NCBI GenBank assembly: GCA_017591395.1
Contig: WEDG01003980.1
Location: 55,225 to 119,224, forward strand
Source: Schistocephalus solidus
Lineage: Eukaryota > Platyhelminthes > Cestoda > Diphyllobothriidea > Diphyllobothriidae
Length of the DNA stretch: 64,000 bases
Reading direction: 5' to 3'
Translations under genes and position numbers: made by a program
Shown here: piece after piece, positions 1 to 11,640 of the stretch
How the letters are laid out: each line of letters opens with the position of its first letter
Numbering within the stretch: position 1 is the first letter of the stretch
Notes under the pieces: generated by a model
Seen by the model: only the letters and a program-made list of their open reading frames with translations
What the model was told of the DNA's origin: nothing
The model's database searches: none

Positions 1-339
1 AAAAAGACATTGCGAAGACTGCTGCACCGAGGGTGGTCAGGCTGCCTCTCAGTGGTAAGGGGATTAAATGTACGACTATTCAAAAGCTTAAAAAGTAAAA
101 CGAGTCCCTTCTGTACTCGGCGAAACCATAAGGGATTAATGTTTATAAGCCCACAGCGTTCTTGGTACGACAGATTAAGGTGCTTCAACGATAAAATACT
201 GTTTGTAAAGAAGTTTTTGAACCGATTCTATTTTCTTCCGTTCACTAGTCCGCGTGGAAGGATAAATAGAAACGAGCAGTATTCCAGACCATACCTAACG
301 TACATTTTATAAAGTCGGAGTCTAATATCAATAGTTTTA

Positions 340-3082
340 GATTTCGGAGGATAAAACGGTAGTTCTGCGTGCTTTGGAGACAATCAGGGCTCAATGCTCT
401 GAAAGATTGAGTCCTTTGGAATAGGATATTCCCAGATCCTTAATAACGCCAGGCACATTTAGATCGTGGCCATCTATGCTTAGTTGAGGCTGATGGTCGT
501 CACCAACAACCATAACGGAACATTTGTGCCAAGAAAGGGAAAGGCACCACTGGGCAAAGGACTCCGGATAATTTTTTTAAATAGATAAAGCATGGTGTCA
601 TGATTTGTCGGCTACTATCTATAAGTAACTTTTAAATCTTCAGCATACATAAAGGGCATACCATTTCAAAATAAACCTGCTACATCATTGACGAAAAGAT
701 AAAATAAAAAACGGGCAAGCACACTACTCTGAATAACTCCACTCCTCAAACGTGCGGGGTTTGCGATAACATTGGAGATCTTAATATGTTGTATGCGAGA
801 GCTAACGTAAGAAGATATCAAGCTCAGAAATTTACCACATATACCGAAAGAGGATATTTTCAGGAGAAGAAGGGCATTGTCAACACGATCAAAACGATTG
901 ACCCTAGATTGTAGAACGTGATCAAAGAAAGAGAGCTGAAAAGGTATCACAAGACCTTCTTTTGAGGAACTAATGCTGGGCTGCACTCAGTAGGTTATTC
1001 TCGGTTGAGTGATATATCATCTTATCTTTGATTTAGGTCTCCATGATTTTCGAAGCTGCGGACGTTGGGTTGATTGGCCAAATATCGTCAAATGACGTAG
1101 ATTGGCCGTGTTTTGGGATAGGCAGAATGTGCCATTCCTTCCATACACTGGGAAAGGTTTCACATTCTAGAGCTAGATTAGCTGTCTACGACAGAAAGGA
1201 CGGAAAAATATCATTGGCATCTGCCTTTATAATACTGATCGGTACGCCATCTGGTCCAGGACTTTGAGATTGACGAAAACGTTTACTGGCTACAGGAACG
1301 TCCCAGAGGGTTAAAGTTATGGTTTCGAGGACGGCACCTGGTCCAACTCTGGAAGGTCAGAAGGGAGCGTCCGAATTTTCAATTAATATTCTGCACATGA
1401 AAACGATAACACTATCAGCCGTCAATTTTTCATCGACTAGAGAATTGCCAACGGCGTCTAGAAGGACGGGACGCCATGTTTTCTTTGCGTTCTTATTGCG
1501 CGGGAAAAACGTTTCGCAACATTTAACGAACGGTTTTTCGGCATATTTAACTTCACCGGTAAGCCGCTTTTCTTCGGATAGCCACTTAGCCTGCTCAAAA
1601 ATACGTCGGATCAAGGGCAGAACGAAAATATCGTTTTCGCAAATGGGATCGACGGGAGTGTTTAACGGAACCTACGACGAAAAGATAAAGGTAGATTAAA
1701 CCTCATCCGTGACATTAATTAATTTCTTAAGGGGAACAAAGAGGAAAAATAAATGGCTCCAAAACTTCGTACAGCATACCGGTACAGGTGTTCACATCCT
1801 GACAGAAAGAAATCAGACTAGTCATGGGAGTTAAGATCTATCAATAATTCTGTTAAAAGTGCTAATCGGAAATCAAAGAAAGAGCTATATTTTTTGGAAA
1901 ACGTTTTATCGGTTTCAAATCGTAGCGTATAAGCAACGATATCATGGTCTGAGCTCCCAAGTGGGCTTAATGATGACACTGTCAAACGCAGGCAACCTCT
2001 GCAGAAAATTAGGTCAAGTTTGCTTGATCCTCGGGTAGGGAAATCAGCAACCTGAGTCCACATGCCGATATCTACGGCCTCGAGTAACTCCTCAAAATTT
2101 ATGGGGCCGGAAGGGATAGGAAACGGTCGAATTTCAGGAAGGTCGAAAGCACCTGCAATTAAGCAATACTTAAAATGTAAGTCAGCTGCGGCGTGAAATG
2201 TTTGTGAGAGATAAAGATCGTAATCCTCAATGGTATTGGGTGGGCGATAGACACAGTCAACGAATAAAGAGTTCTTATTTTTAAAGGTAATTTGAAGCCA
2301 GCAGCTCTCTTCAACAGCGGTTAATTGTGGATGGTCTAAGTGCCGAAATGCCAGCGCTTACTTAACATAGATACAGCTTCCTCCACCACGGCTGTCGCGG
2401 TGATCATTTCGAGTACAATTATAACCTATAAGAGAGAGTTCGTCGTCGGCTAAGGAAGGTGTTGCCCATGTTTCAGTTACTATAAAAATATGTGGACAGT
2501 GTACGAAGACTAGAATCTGAAGTAGCGGTATTTTATTGAGCAAGGATCTGGCATTTAAACCGAATCGTGTAAGTGTGCAAGCTGAATGTTTTGAGAGAAG
2601 GCGGCCAATGAATATAAGGGGCGGGTGGGATAGTAAGCACCTGATGTGGGTAAAAGGGAGTAAAATATGGAGGTGGGAATGACAGACAGAGGAACTGAGC
2701 ATTACTGCTATCTATTGGGGCTTGTCCGTGAAATCCTAGGACAGGATACTGCAAAGTAAAGCGACGCAGGTCAGTTGAGTCTAGTAGTCCAGCAGGAGCC
2801 TTCGTATTAAGAGACAACTGGGGAAACTATAGTGGAGAAAATTGGCTGCTGCTTCGAGTGGTAAAGAAGCCCCATTCTTGGATGAGAATGCTTGCATGTT
2901 TCGTTTATTAGCCTCAGTATGAGGTCTGGGTGGAAGCGGGAAATTTGAGGTAGTTGGGATTGGGATGTTTTCGGGAGAGGTAGGGGACCGTAAAGGAGTG
3001 GTTTCGTGGAGAGGCTAAATTTTTGCGGTGTTCGAGTGGTCGAGACTTTAGTCGGACTTGTCTTTGAGCTTAAAATCTGCAT
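340..3082 (-). mobile_element. Decayed CR1/Jockey-like LINE (copy A)
   Basis: Reading right to left on the minus strand, pieces of a non-LTR retrotransposon appear in the expected order, broken by stops and frameshifts. A Ser/Pro/Lys-rich leader lies at 3082-2533. The start of an APE endonuclease lies at 2702-2358, with FGLNARSLLNK and the catalytic-type VTETW. The end of the endonuclease lies at 2063-1818 (GSSDHD). The endonuclease-RT spacer is at 1614-1357. RT palm sequence is at 986-666, with SGVIQSSVLARFLF matching the usual SGV(P/I)QGSVLGPLLF block. At about 662-620 the catalytic box reads YAED instead of YADD. A remnant of the RT tail (DLGISYSK) is near 440-400. Motif order and spacing fit CR1/Jockey elements. 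It is an old, dead copy. Confidence 0.75.
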
Positions 3083-4739
3083 TGGGTTACCAGGAGTAAC
3101 TGGTAAACGTGGAATGGGTGTGCGAATCGGAGAATTAATACTGTATTGAGAACGACTAAGAGAAGTTCTGTTGTCTTAGGATCCCACAAGATAAATCAAG
3201 ATCTGTTTCAATGCAGAGTTAGCTGGGGATTCAGATGGCAAGGCCATAGATGACATTGGGTGTGATTTGTTAAACATGACAACAGAGGTAGTCATTTCTC
3301 TGTTACTTGTCGACAATTTAAAAATTTTCAGTTTTCTCTGCATTGGGGTGAGGTCAGGGGAAACTGAGAAATGCCATTTTCGACAAAATTATCTACTAAT
3401 CTCCTTCCTAGGCAGTATTAATTTGACTTCTATAAAGGAATTGAACTGTTTCCCCACATGACTGCAAACCAGTCCAGCTCAAAGGAAAGAGGTGTGGAAC
3501 ACAAAATCTTGATCTCTTTATCATACGTAGGTCGCAAATCATACTCGGGATGTTGATAAGACACTTTCAAATGAATTAAATATCTAGCCCGAAACCAAGT
3601 TGAACTTATCTTTGGAGATAATAATGTACCGCTGATCGAACGGAACAATTCATCAGTAAAAGGCTTGCGTAATTTTTTAACTCGAGACTTTTAAAGCTAA
3701 CAAAAAATATGTTTCTCGTATATGATATCACACTTCCAATGAGAATCGATGAGGCTCAAATAATGAATTTTCCAAACCTCGTTCTTTCGAAAAAATCAAT
3801 CTTTGCAGATGAAGAGTGGTTCATTGCGTCTCTTGGTAAGAATAAACACTTCATGTTGCTGTGAGAATACCGTTTTTACATCAAGCAAATGGAGAGTAGT
3901 TTGATCCGCTAAATGACTGCCGAGGGAATGTCTACAATGAGACGTAAATTATCGGTATTAAACTGGCAGGAGATTGTTACCGGAAGTCAGGTTGTCGATT
4001 GCAAAATTCTCAGAGGGGTTATAAGCGACGTCATGCATTGTAATTGCCTGATGAAAAATGTTCGAGAGGCAAGCTGCCCTGTTTTGCTAATGCGAGATAT
4101 GAAGAGATCGATAAACAGAAAGAGAAAGCTCTGGACAAAATGCATAGCACCAGCTTAACCCTTGCATTACAAAGAATTTAGCCGAAAACGGAACGAGATA
4201 AGGTAAGGTTTCCGGAGATCACGGAGGAAGTATCAAGCGAAATTTATACAATCAGCCACAGAAAAGCTAAAATTACTCCTCAGCTACATCAACAGCAGGT
4301 TAAAAATAAAGAAACGCTTTGTGTAGAAAAGTGGGAGGAACTTTTCGCCCATCTAGATGTTCGTAAGTTATGAAGGTGGGTACTATAGACGCCTTGAAAC
4401 ATAAACTGAAAGTAAGTTTAATTGAAAAATGCCACTAAAGCGGTCAGGAGCACACTAAACGCTTTGCTTATACATACTTAAACGCTGATGTGTACTATTT
4501 CACATAAAGGTAGTCTTTCAGTTCTTTAGGGAGCATGTGCTATAATCCGATATTTGCAGCAATATTATTTGAAGGTCGTATGTTACTCCCCACTTTTTGT
4601 TAACATATTTATTTTAAATTGAATAACATATATACAGTTTTTACCATAGGCTTCAAAGGCAATGCCTATTACACTGACCTATGTGATGTCATGGTAAGTA
4701 TTTCATAATTGATCGGTTACTGGTCTCAATCCTCCCATT
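3083..4739. other. No recognisable gene
   Basis: AT-rich sequence with only short open frames (for example 3913-4158 +) that show no domain, codon bias or splice context I recognise. It separates LINE copy A from the first SINE remnants. Confidence 0.4.
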
Positions 4740-5105
4740 GTGCCTTGGGGCGCACTCTCGAGCCTCACCAGCAACCGCAAGATGGCTAATGAGATACACA
4801 GAGAACAAGACCGACAAAGAAAAGGGTACTTTAATGGCTATTTCTGGCTAACTAGCCATAATAAGCCAACCAAAACCCAACCCACGTGTAGTGGCATTCG
4901 CTGCACCATAGTTAATATTCCCCATCAAAACCGGCAAGACAACGAGCTCGTGGCGCAGCAATTTGAGTGTTTAACTTTTAACCAACAGTTTGCGGGCTCG
5001 AGCCTCGGTTGCTGCAACGATTGGGGTCGGGTGTGGGTGGCTGACTTCAATTAATAATCCAGAAATGGCTATTCCAGTCGTCCCAGTTATTCTGCCTGTG
5101 GCATA
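4740..5105. mobile_element. Two diverged SINE remnants in inverted orientation
   Basis: 4740-4930 resembles the minus-strand form of the tRNA-derived SINE seen at 20, 25, 39 and 51 kb: a '...ccttggggc..cactc..gagcc' half followed by a diverged 'atttctggctaactagcc' core. 4937-5105 carries the plus-strand form. It begins with 'gacaacgagctcgtggcgca' (A-box region), continues with 'gcgggctcgagcc' (B-box region), and ends with 'ccagaaatggctattccagt'. Both are clearly diverged from the copies at 25 kb. Confidence 0.6.
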
Positions 5106-5838
5106 TCATTACATCGAAGCAGAGACAAGTAAAACCCCAACTCGTATGCCAGAGTAGTTGGTCACGAAGCTTAAATCAACAACCTTTCGATTATTTCATT
5201 GAGGGAAAAGACAAGAGGCCTAAATCTTTATTTTCTCATCTTGTTTTTAACCATCCCTCATATCTCAAAATGCTAGCTCATCAGTATCGGTATATTTGAC
5301 GGAGATGTAGGTGAGTCACCTTTGAATTCCCTATTTTGTACATGCGAGTTGTGGTATCAAAAAATAGTATCTCGATATGTTGGCGAGGCCAACACAGTTG
5401 AAAAAGAGCAGACAGTAAAAAAAAACTCCCGGTGATATTTAGGAGAAAAAAACTGTCACCCTTGGGGGGGGTCCAATGGGGGGCATTGCGGAGGTTACAT
5501 GAATCAGCCAGATGCTCCCTTGCTGATTGCAGAGTCCGTGGTGGGATTTCAAAGGCGGAAATATATGCCCAGATCATCCTCGGGCCATTGCGGTTCGAAC
5601 CAAGGGAGAACGTACATACACCTCATCGATGACGGCCGCCAGGTCCAGCTGATGCGAACACTCACGGTGTCACCAAGGTGTGCAAATAATTAAGCAGCGA
5701 AAACCTCGAGGACCCCAGCATGGGAACTATGGGAGAGTGCAAGACCTCAAACGAAAATAACAAACATAAAGAAATGTTACTTACATATAACTAGTAGTAT
5801 CATAAATACCTTATTTGCTGACGTCACTCTTGCAGCTT

Positions 5839-6024
5839 TCAGTTCGTGTTGTAGCTCGCACCATTATATCGATCTAACTTTCGCTTAAAAACCTCCAAGG
5901 AGTCCGACATAACAACATCTAGAGGAAGACTATTCCAAGCTTCGACTACTCTTTTGGAGAAGAAGTACTTCCGAGTGTCTAGCCTTGCTCCAGTCATACG
6001 TAATTTGAGAGGATGACCTCTCAA
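5839..6024 (-). pseudogene. LINE copy B ORF2, C-terminal tail
   Basis: A 61-residue frame: LRMTGARLDTRKYFFSKRVV then WNSLP and FKRKLD. This is the conserved C-terminal block of CR1/Jockey reverse transcriptases. The stretch 6030-6230 between it and the thumb is coding-like but out of frame. Confidence 0.75.
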
Positions 6025-6231
6025 GTTCGTTGTTGTGGCTAGCTCAAAGAAATCACCTGGGACGAGACAACAGTCCTGGACGCGTAGTATGCGGAATGTT
6101 AGTATCAGGTCCCCCGAAGCTGTCTATAGCGCAAGGGAAAGAGATTAAGATTCGACAGCCGTGTTATGTCCAAGGACAAGTTTTGTTGCTCGCCTTTGGA
6201 CCCTTTCGAGGATGTTGATGTCTTTCGCCGC

Positions 6232-7047
6232 CTAGGGTCTCCAAGCTTGGATAGCGGACCCCAACTGTGGCCGCACGAATGTTCCGAAGACTTTAGCGAA
6301 GCAGTCGGTAGTGAAAGCTGCTAAAGCTCGTTTAAAGAGGTATAGAATCGACATGGCTGACCTCGCTACCTTTGCGCAATGTAGGGAGGGTTTAAGCGAG
6401 GGCGTGATCCAGACTCCCAGGTCCTTTTGGGCATCCACTTCTTTCAATGGAATGCCATTCAGACTGTAAACCGTACGCTTCGTAGGATTGCTTTTCCCGA
6501 CTCCTATGGTGTTGCACTTGCTATCATTAAACGGCAAGAGCCAGTCATTTGACCATTTCTGGAGTCGATGTAAGTTTGCCTGCAAGTTCTCTTCATCAGC
6601 CGCAGTTTGAAGGACGCGCCAAAGTTTAAGATCATCGGCAAACATGGCAATATCGCAGTCCAGTTCGTTGGCACAATCGTTGATGTAGACAATGAACAAA
6701 ATAGGGCCGAGAACAGAGCCTTGGGGAACACCACTCTCAACCTCAACCTTGGTCGACTGTTTGTCGCTGATATGGACAGTTTGTGAGCGGCCAGTTAAGA
6801 AGTTTTCTATCCATGTCAGAAGTCTTACTCTTATGCCTATGCGGTTGAGTTTATAAAGAAGGCGGTGGTGCGGCACGCTATCAAAAGCCTTTTTGAAATC
6901 GATATAGACTGCGTGCACCGTTTTTCCTCTATCTACCGCTTCAGTCAAACGTTCTAAAAAGTAGAGCAAATTTGTGACGCAGGATCTTCCTCTACGGAAA
7001 CCGTGCTGGACCTCGGATAGCAGATTGTTATGTTCTAGGAACTGCAT
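6232..7047 (-). pseudogene. LINE copy B ORF2, RT palm and thumb
   Basis: A 271-residue frame. It carries HGFRRGRSCVTNL, motif A VYIDFKKAFDSVPH (catalytic Asp), motif B SGVPQGSVLGPILF, motif C AMFADDLKLW (catalytic FADD intact) and motif D/E NDSKCNTIGVGK, then LGVWITPSLKP. This is the complete palm and part of the thumb of a CR1-clade reverse transcriptase. It copies the element's RNA at the nicked target. No catalytic residue is missing. Confidence 0.9.
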
Positions 7048-7057
7048 TAGTTGTTGC

Positions 7058-7867
7058 TTAATTATTTTTTTCCATTATTTTGCAGCAAACTGAAGTTAGG
7101 CTGACCGGTCGATAATTGTTTGCAGAGACCCGGCTTCCACCCTTATAAAGCGGCGTAATCCATGCGGATTTCCAGTCGGCTGGTAGACTTCCGGTCTGGA
7201 AGGATGTTTGGAAAAGCGTAGAGAGTGGTTTTGCCAACTCTCTCGCTAACTCTTTCAACAGCTTGGCAGGTACTTCATCGGGACCCGGAGACTTGGATTC
7301 CTTTAACCCCAAAAGTTCCTTGAGGACAGTAGTCTCGGTGAAATGAACAGTCTCGACTATTGTATCCACTTCGAAGCCATTGGTAGGGTAATCGTAAGTC
7401 GTTTCCTTTGTGAAAACCGACTGGAAAAATTCCGAAAGATGATCAGCCTTCGCACCGTCTTCAGTAAGTTCTATGCCCTCGGCGGTCCTCAGTAGGAGTA
7501 TCGGATCCTTGTTCAGTGTATTCTGCCTGAGGTAACCGTAAAACAGTTTCAGGTTCACGGTGGCCCGGTTCAGCAGGTCCACTTCGAAAGCCTGTCTTGT
7601 TCTAACAATAAGGCACTTGACCCGATTTCTCTGCATTTCGTACGCATTTAGAGATGCAGGAGTTCCGTCCGTAAGCGATTTTTTCCACAATCTCCGCTTT
7701 TTGTTAACTTCGAGTTTTAAGGCATGTGTAAGCCATCGTGGTCTGTTCGTCAACCTTTTTCTCAAAATTGGACAGTGATTTTCTATGAGCCTGTGCAGTA
7801 TGGCCCGGAACGTTTCCCAGTCCTCGGTTATGTTTCCAAAGAATAAAGGTTCCCACTGAGTGCGCAT
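7058..7867 (-). pseudogene. LINE copy B ORF2, spacer and RT fingers
   Basis: A 269-residue frame joining the endonuclease to the reverse transcriptase. It contains SPGPDEVPAKLLKEL and WKSAWITPLYKGG followed by NYRPVSLTSVCCKIME, the conserved RT fingers (motifs 0-2a). It stops at 7058-7060. One A fewer in the A7 run just upstream would restore the frame into the next segment at 7047. Confidence 0.85.
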
Positions 7868-8711
7868 GAGTTTCGGCCCTCATTCCACCGAAATCGCCTT
7901 GCCATATATTCATTCTGATTGTTGTGGGTCTTGCTGGTATAGAAAATAGTGAGTACTCCCATCGCAGCACCACGTGGTCACTTTTACCTAGCGGCGGTAG
8001 ACATGACACTTCGTCGATGCTGTCCTGCGACTTTGTGAGAACTAGGTCCAGGCAATTGGCCTGTTTTCCTTCGCACACCCTTGTTGGAAAAGTGACGTGC
8101 TGTGTGAGAAGTAGCTTTAGCGTCGTGCTCAGAAGACAACCGTCAAAGGCTAGGTCAGAACTATGTGCGCAGGTTGAGCTCCAGTCGATGTGAGGCGCAT
8201 TGAAGTCACCCATGATCAGGATATCCAACCGTGTAGCAATCTTTTCAAGCTCCTCTAGCAGGTAAGCATAGGCTACGGGGTCTCTGCTCGGTGGGCGGTA
8301 GACTGTCAGGACATCTAGACTTGATGTACCTGGCACTTTTACGGATAGCCATATCGCCTCGGAAGTAGACGCGAGTTTATAAGGTTTGTCTAAAACTGTA
8401 AGTTCGCTTTTCACATATGTGAGTACGCCGCTTCCTTGACGCTCTTTCCTGTCTTTTCTAAAAAGTTGGTAGCCAGCCATAGTTACCTCTCGGTCGTCCA
8501 CGTGTTGGGACAACCAAGTTTCTGTTACGGAAATTATATCTGTAGATAGATCGCAGACATGAATCTTAAGCTCGTCGAGCTTCGATAATATACTCTGTGC
8601 ATTGGTGTACATGAATGTTAGTTTTCGGTTTGCTCGGAAAGTGCTAACAGTCGGGCGCGAGCCCCTGTTTACTGGGCCAACTGCGTGGTAATCCGGAACG
8701 AGCCTCTCCAT
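7704..8711 (-). pseudogene. LINE copy B ORF2, APE endonuclease domain
   Basis: A frame of 335 residues that nicks target DNA in CR1-type retrotransposition. Visible blocks in order: YTNAQSILSK (N-terminal Asn box), SVTETWLS (catalytic Glu), a YRPPS block, MGDFNAPHIDW (catalytic Asp/Asn) and LGKSDHVVL (the terminal Ser-Asp-His). All key residues are present. The useful frame ends near 7860, where the sequence jumps to the RT frame starting about 7867; downstream residues in this frame are a shadow. Confidence 0.85.
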
Positions 8712-9142
8712 GGGGAGAACAATGGACGATGGATCACTTGGTTGTTGTAAATAACCAAATTTGTTTCCCCTTCGCTGAGTCGCCGTCTTAGTTCGATGAC
8801 AAGTTGATGGCGTTTGTTCCGCTCCGCAGGTGAGAAGTCCTGTTGAAAAAAAACTCCAGGGTTTGAGTTTTTTAACTTAAAGCGCCTAGACAGAATGAGA
8901 CTGGCTTCCTGGCTACTGGTCAAGATAACTTTCAGAGGCCTAGGGCGTGTTGATTCAGATTGGCTTTCGGGCCGTTTTCCAAGGTGGAAGGCTTTTTCCA
9001 GTTCAATCGACGTATTAGGTTCCAGCATATTGTTCAGGAGTACATGAAAGCGGTTCATGTCTTCAGAATATCGGTCTACGGGAGTGGTTGCTGTTGATTC
9101 AGGTAGTCCCTGTATTATGAAACTTTTTTCTGTCAGTGGCAT
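8669..9142 (-). pseudogene. LINE copy B ORF1, C-terminal domain
   Basis: A 157-residue frame that continues ORF1 after a one-base shift. FIIQGLPES, KAFHLGKR and RPLKVILTSSQEA match the pattern of the RRM-like/C-terminal domain of LINE ORF1 RNA-binding proteins (a beta strand with 'GLPES', then 'KA.RLGK', then 'RPLKV'). The last 14 codons overlap the start of ORF2, consistent with coupled translation. The role is binding of the element's own RNA to form the RNP (family knowledge). Confidence 0.6.
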
Positions 9143-9860
9143 TTTTTGTACCTACGACGCTGTCTTCCACTACCCGGTGGGAAGGTTTCACGTTGCGCAC
9201 TGGTGACGATGGAGCGGATGCTGATTGGCTATGTGTTGGCTTTGATCCGGTTTTTTTGGGTTTTGGCGAATTACACGGGTTCGACGATTTTGAATCGCAG
9301 GTGGTAGTTTCGGTTGGGGAATCAATTCCACTGCTTGTGCTTGGTGTGATAATCTCAGTATTTCCTGTGGAGGACAAGGCAATGGTCAAAGCCCCGTGTT
9401 TGCGCTTTTTTGAGGAATCTCTCGAAGTCGGTTGTCCATTGGCTTTTTCCTTCTTGGTGTCAGTTTTGCGTTTTGGACGGTTTTTTGTTTTAGGCGGACT
9501 GTTTTTTTCCTGCGCCATTGATACTTGTTGTTCGGTAGCCGTAGAAGCTGTCGAAGTTGTTGTTGGGATATCCTTTGAATGCGTATCAATGGTTTTAATC
9601 CTGGTAAGTCGCTCAGTGGACTTCTGAGTGGCATCTACTGTTTTAGAGGTGCCTTTTAGCGCAGATTTTATTTGCCTTATCTCATCCTTGAGCTGGTTAA
9701 GCTTGATGGACAGTTTCTGACAGCCTCCACAAATGACAGTGTCGTCAATAGCGTGCATATTAATTTGAGAGAGCGCCCGCCGACGTGATGAGGTGGTCGA
9801 GTGGTTAGGGAGCCTTGCCATCGCGTTGGTGGTCACGGGTTCAATTCTGGCTTGCGGCAT
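9099..9860 (-). pseudogene. LINE copy B ORF1, N-terminal part
   Basis: Predicted 253-residue frame. It contains a Cys-containing segment (CGGCQKL) followed by a leucine/lysine heptad-like stretch (about residues 50-72), which suggests a short coiled coil. A long Thr/Ser/Lys-rich basic region follows (about residues 75-225), typical of the nucleic-acid-binding leader of CR1 ORF1 proteins. Frame is lost near 9130, at a run of six A on the coding strand; the continuation is in the frame 9142-8669. The first roughly 20 residues are translated antisense across a tRNA-like sequence (9785-9862 +), so the true start may lie further in. Confidence 0.6.
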
Positions 9861-9862
9861 GA
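9785..9862 (+). other. tRNA-like sequence antisense to the LINE ORF1 start
   Basis: 'tggtcgagtggttaggg' (about 9793-9810) is a good pol III A box, and 'gggttcaattc' (about 9838-9848) a good B box, spaced as in a tRNA. The T stem and acceptor stem do not pair well by eye, so this is a tRNA-derived fragment or pseudogene and not a confident tRNA gene. Confidence 0.45.
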
Positions 9863-10124
9863 CTTTTTGAATTCTTGTGTGGTGACTTAAGAATTACCGG
9901 GTGGCTTAGTGAAGGTTTAGACTTCCAGCGGCTTTACACTAGCAGTATATAAATTATCTACTCTGTCTTTTTTGCAAATTAATGGAATCCCTTGTACGTT
10001 CTTCACTACGTCTGCTAGTGGAAGTTGTTAAAAGTATTTGTTATAACGAGTACCTCGATATAAATTCCACAATCAGTTGGACAGAATATGGATGATAAAC
10101 GACTCAGCCTGTTTTGTAGATATT

Positions 10125-10346
10125 CCTCAGAAATCCTGACGAGCAGTTAGAGCCTGGATTGGACTGGTAGGTTGTGAAGGCCAAGTCAAGATTTCCGGCA
10201 GGTTGCTCTATTTGGAGAGCTGTCCTAGTCAAATAAATGTCCTCAGAAACACTGAAAGGCCGTTAGAGAATAGATTTGACTGGCAGGTTGTGTAGGCCAA
10301 GATTTCCGACAGTGCTCGATTTGGAGAACTCTCCTGGTCAAACTTT
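10125..10346. repeat. Two-copy tandem repeat, about 116 bp unit
   Basis: The blocks starting at 10125 and 10241 share 'cctcagaaa', '..gttagag', 'gactggyaggttgtg', 'aggccaag', 'agatttccg' and 'atttggaga' in the same order. The second copy is shorter by several small deletions. Function unknown. Confidence 0.7.
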
Positions 10347-11049
10347 GAGGGTACCGGAGGCAACTGGACGGAAGATTCAATTAATTGATTCAATAATTTG
10401 AACCAATTAATGTCTGTGGACTGTTTGTTTCAGCGCAAAGATTCGATATAAATCGGTCTTCTTGCTGCTAGAAATTTCAAACCGCGTGGCACCCGTTCAG
10501 TTTGGGTATAATTCCATTTCAGCTATTTGAATAAATTCCAATTTTTGTTCAAAGTTGCCAATATTGAGATAAACCCAGGATTCAGAAGTTGTCGTAAATG
10601 AGACTAGCTGATTTTGACTACGAGATCTACAAACACTTTCAGTTGCTTCTTTGTATGTGCTGTATATTTCCCGCAAGGATTGATCATGGCCGTCTGATCT
10701 TGGAAATTTATACATTTTGTGCTTCTCTTTTTATATTTGCCTTTTTACTCTTCAAAATCCTTATATTCGGATCTTTTCCAACCCATAATGGTTAAGTAGA
10801 TTAACTGCTGACCACAGCTTAAGTTCGCCACTTTTCTGCTGTCCTCAGTCATGGCTGCAGGCTCAGAATATCCAGACAACCTCAGCTAACCGATTCCGTT
10901 CCGGAGTGGCTACTCAAAAAAACTATAATGAAAAAGAGTTATTTGTAACTATCAAATCGCTGCTGTGCTTACTCAACCGTGATTTGATGGGTCATTTCTA
11001 CCGTCACGAATAACGATGCGTATTGTGCATTATCAACCACACTTTCTCT
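10347..11049. other. No recognisable gene
   Basis: AT-rich sequence with short open frames only (10497-10715 -, 10598-10795 +). Nothing recognisable was seen. Confidence 0.35.
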
Positions 11050-11640
11050 TCTCTCACCCGCGTGGGCCCAGTGGCAAGATAGTCAGGATGACCGGAGGCG
11101 GAATCAGACGCAGTGGTGGGTAAGATTTAGCTATCCGCCTACGCGTGCCACATTCTCTTGGTCTGCGCTCGATGGACCAGGTTTTTACGGAGACAAGATG
11201 GCTCATATCCCATCTGAGAAGGGGTGCCATGTAGGCCAAATGAAGAAGCCACTGCAGCCTGACTATCCGTCCGGAATGAACTGAGTTAGCCTGCCAGTTA
11301 GCAGTCTTAAAAACGATGATAGTTCTAAAGCGCGTCAGATTGCTTACAGTGAAGAAATGCACTGAAGTACCGTGGAGACGTAGCTTCCAGAATCCACCTC
11401 TTTCTCCCCTATCTCCCATTGCACTAGTCCACTGTCCAATCGGGTCGGCCATATGATGCTGAAATTTGGCGCAGGTAACTGACAGAGCTAAACTGCTTGG
11501 CTGCGTGTGCAACACACAACCAGCCCTTCACGCGCAACTCACCAGTTTTCAGATAAAGTGGGTCACAAAAGAAATAGTTAAGACTGTTATCCAGCGTGGT
11601 GATCTCTTGTTGCACGTGAATGTCGATCAGTAAACTTTAT
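11050..11640 (-). repeat. Diverged copy of the zinc-finger-LINE 3' tail
   Basis: Contains diverged forms of landmarks seen in order at 27.65-28.14 kb: 'gggcccagtggcaagat', 'catatcccatctgagaagggg', 'agaagccactgcagcctgact', and 'agcgcgtcagattgcttacagtgaa'. It is best read as a 5'-truncated LINE end on the minus strand. Confidence 0.55.

Larger units (their letters stand above)
5830..9870 (-). mobile_element. Near-complete CR1-like LINE (copy B)
   Basis: A two-ORF non-LTR retrotransposon on the minus strand. ORF1 occupies about 9860-8669, and ORF2 (APE endonuclease then reverse transcriptase) about 8711-5839. ORF2 starts 43 bases inside the end of ORF1. All catalytic blocks I can recognise are intact. 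Reading is broken at three points by apparent single-base shifts: about 9130 in ORF1, about 7860 between endonuclease and RT, and about 7065 in an A7 run at the start of the RT. A further break lies near 6030-6230 before the C-terminal tail. Compared with copy A it is young. I could not identify target-site duplications by eye. Sub-features are listed separately. Confidence 0.85.

Noticed and set aside
9136..9627. 163-residue open frame on the plus strand
   Set aside because: It is the antisense shadow of LINE copy B ORF1; no domain and no splice context.
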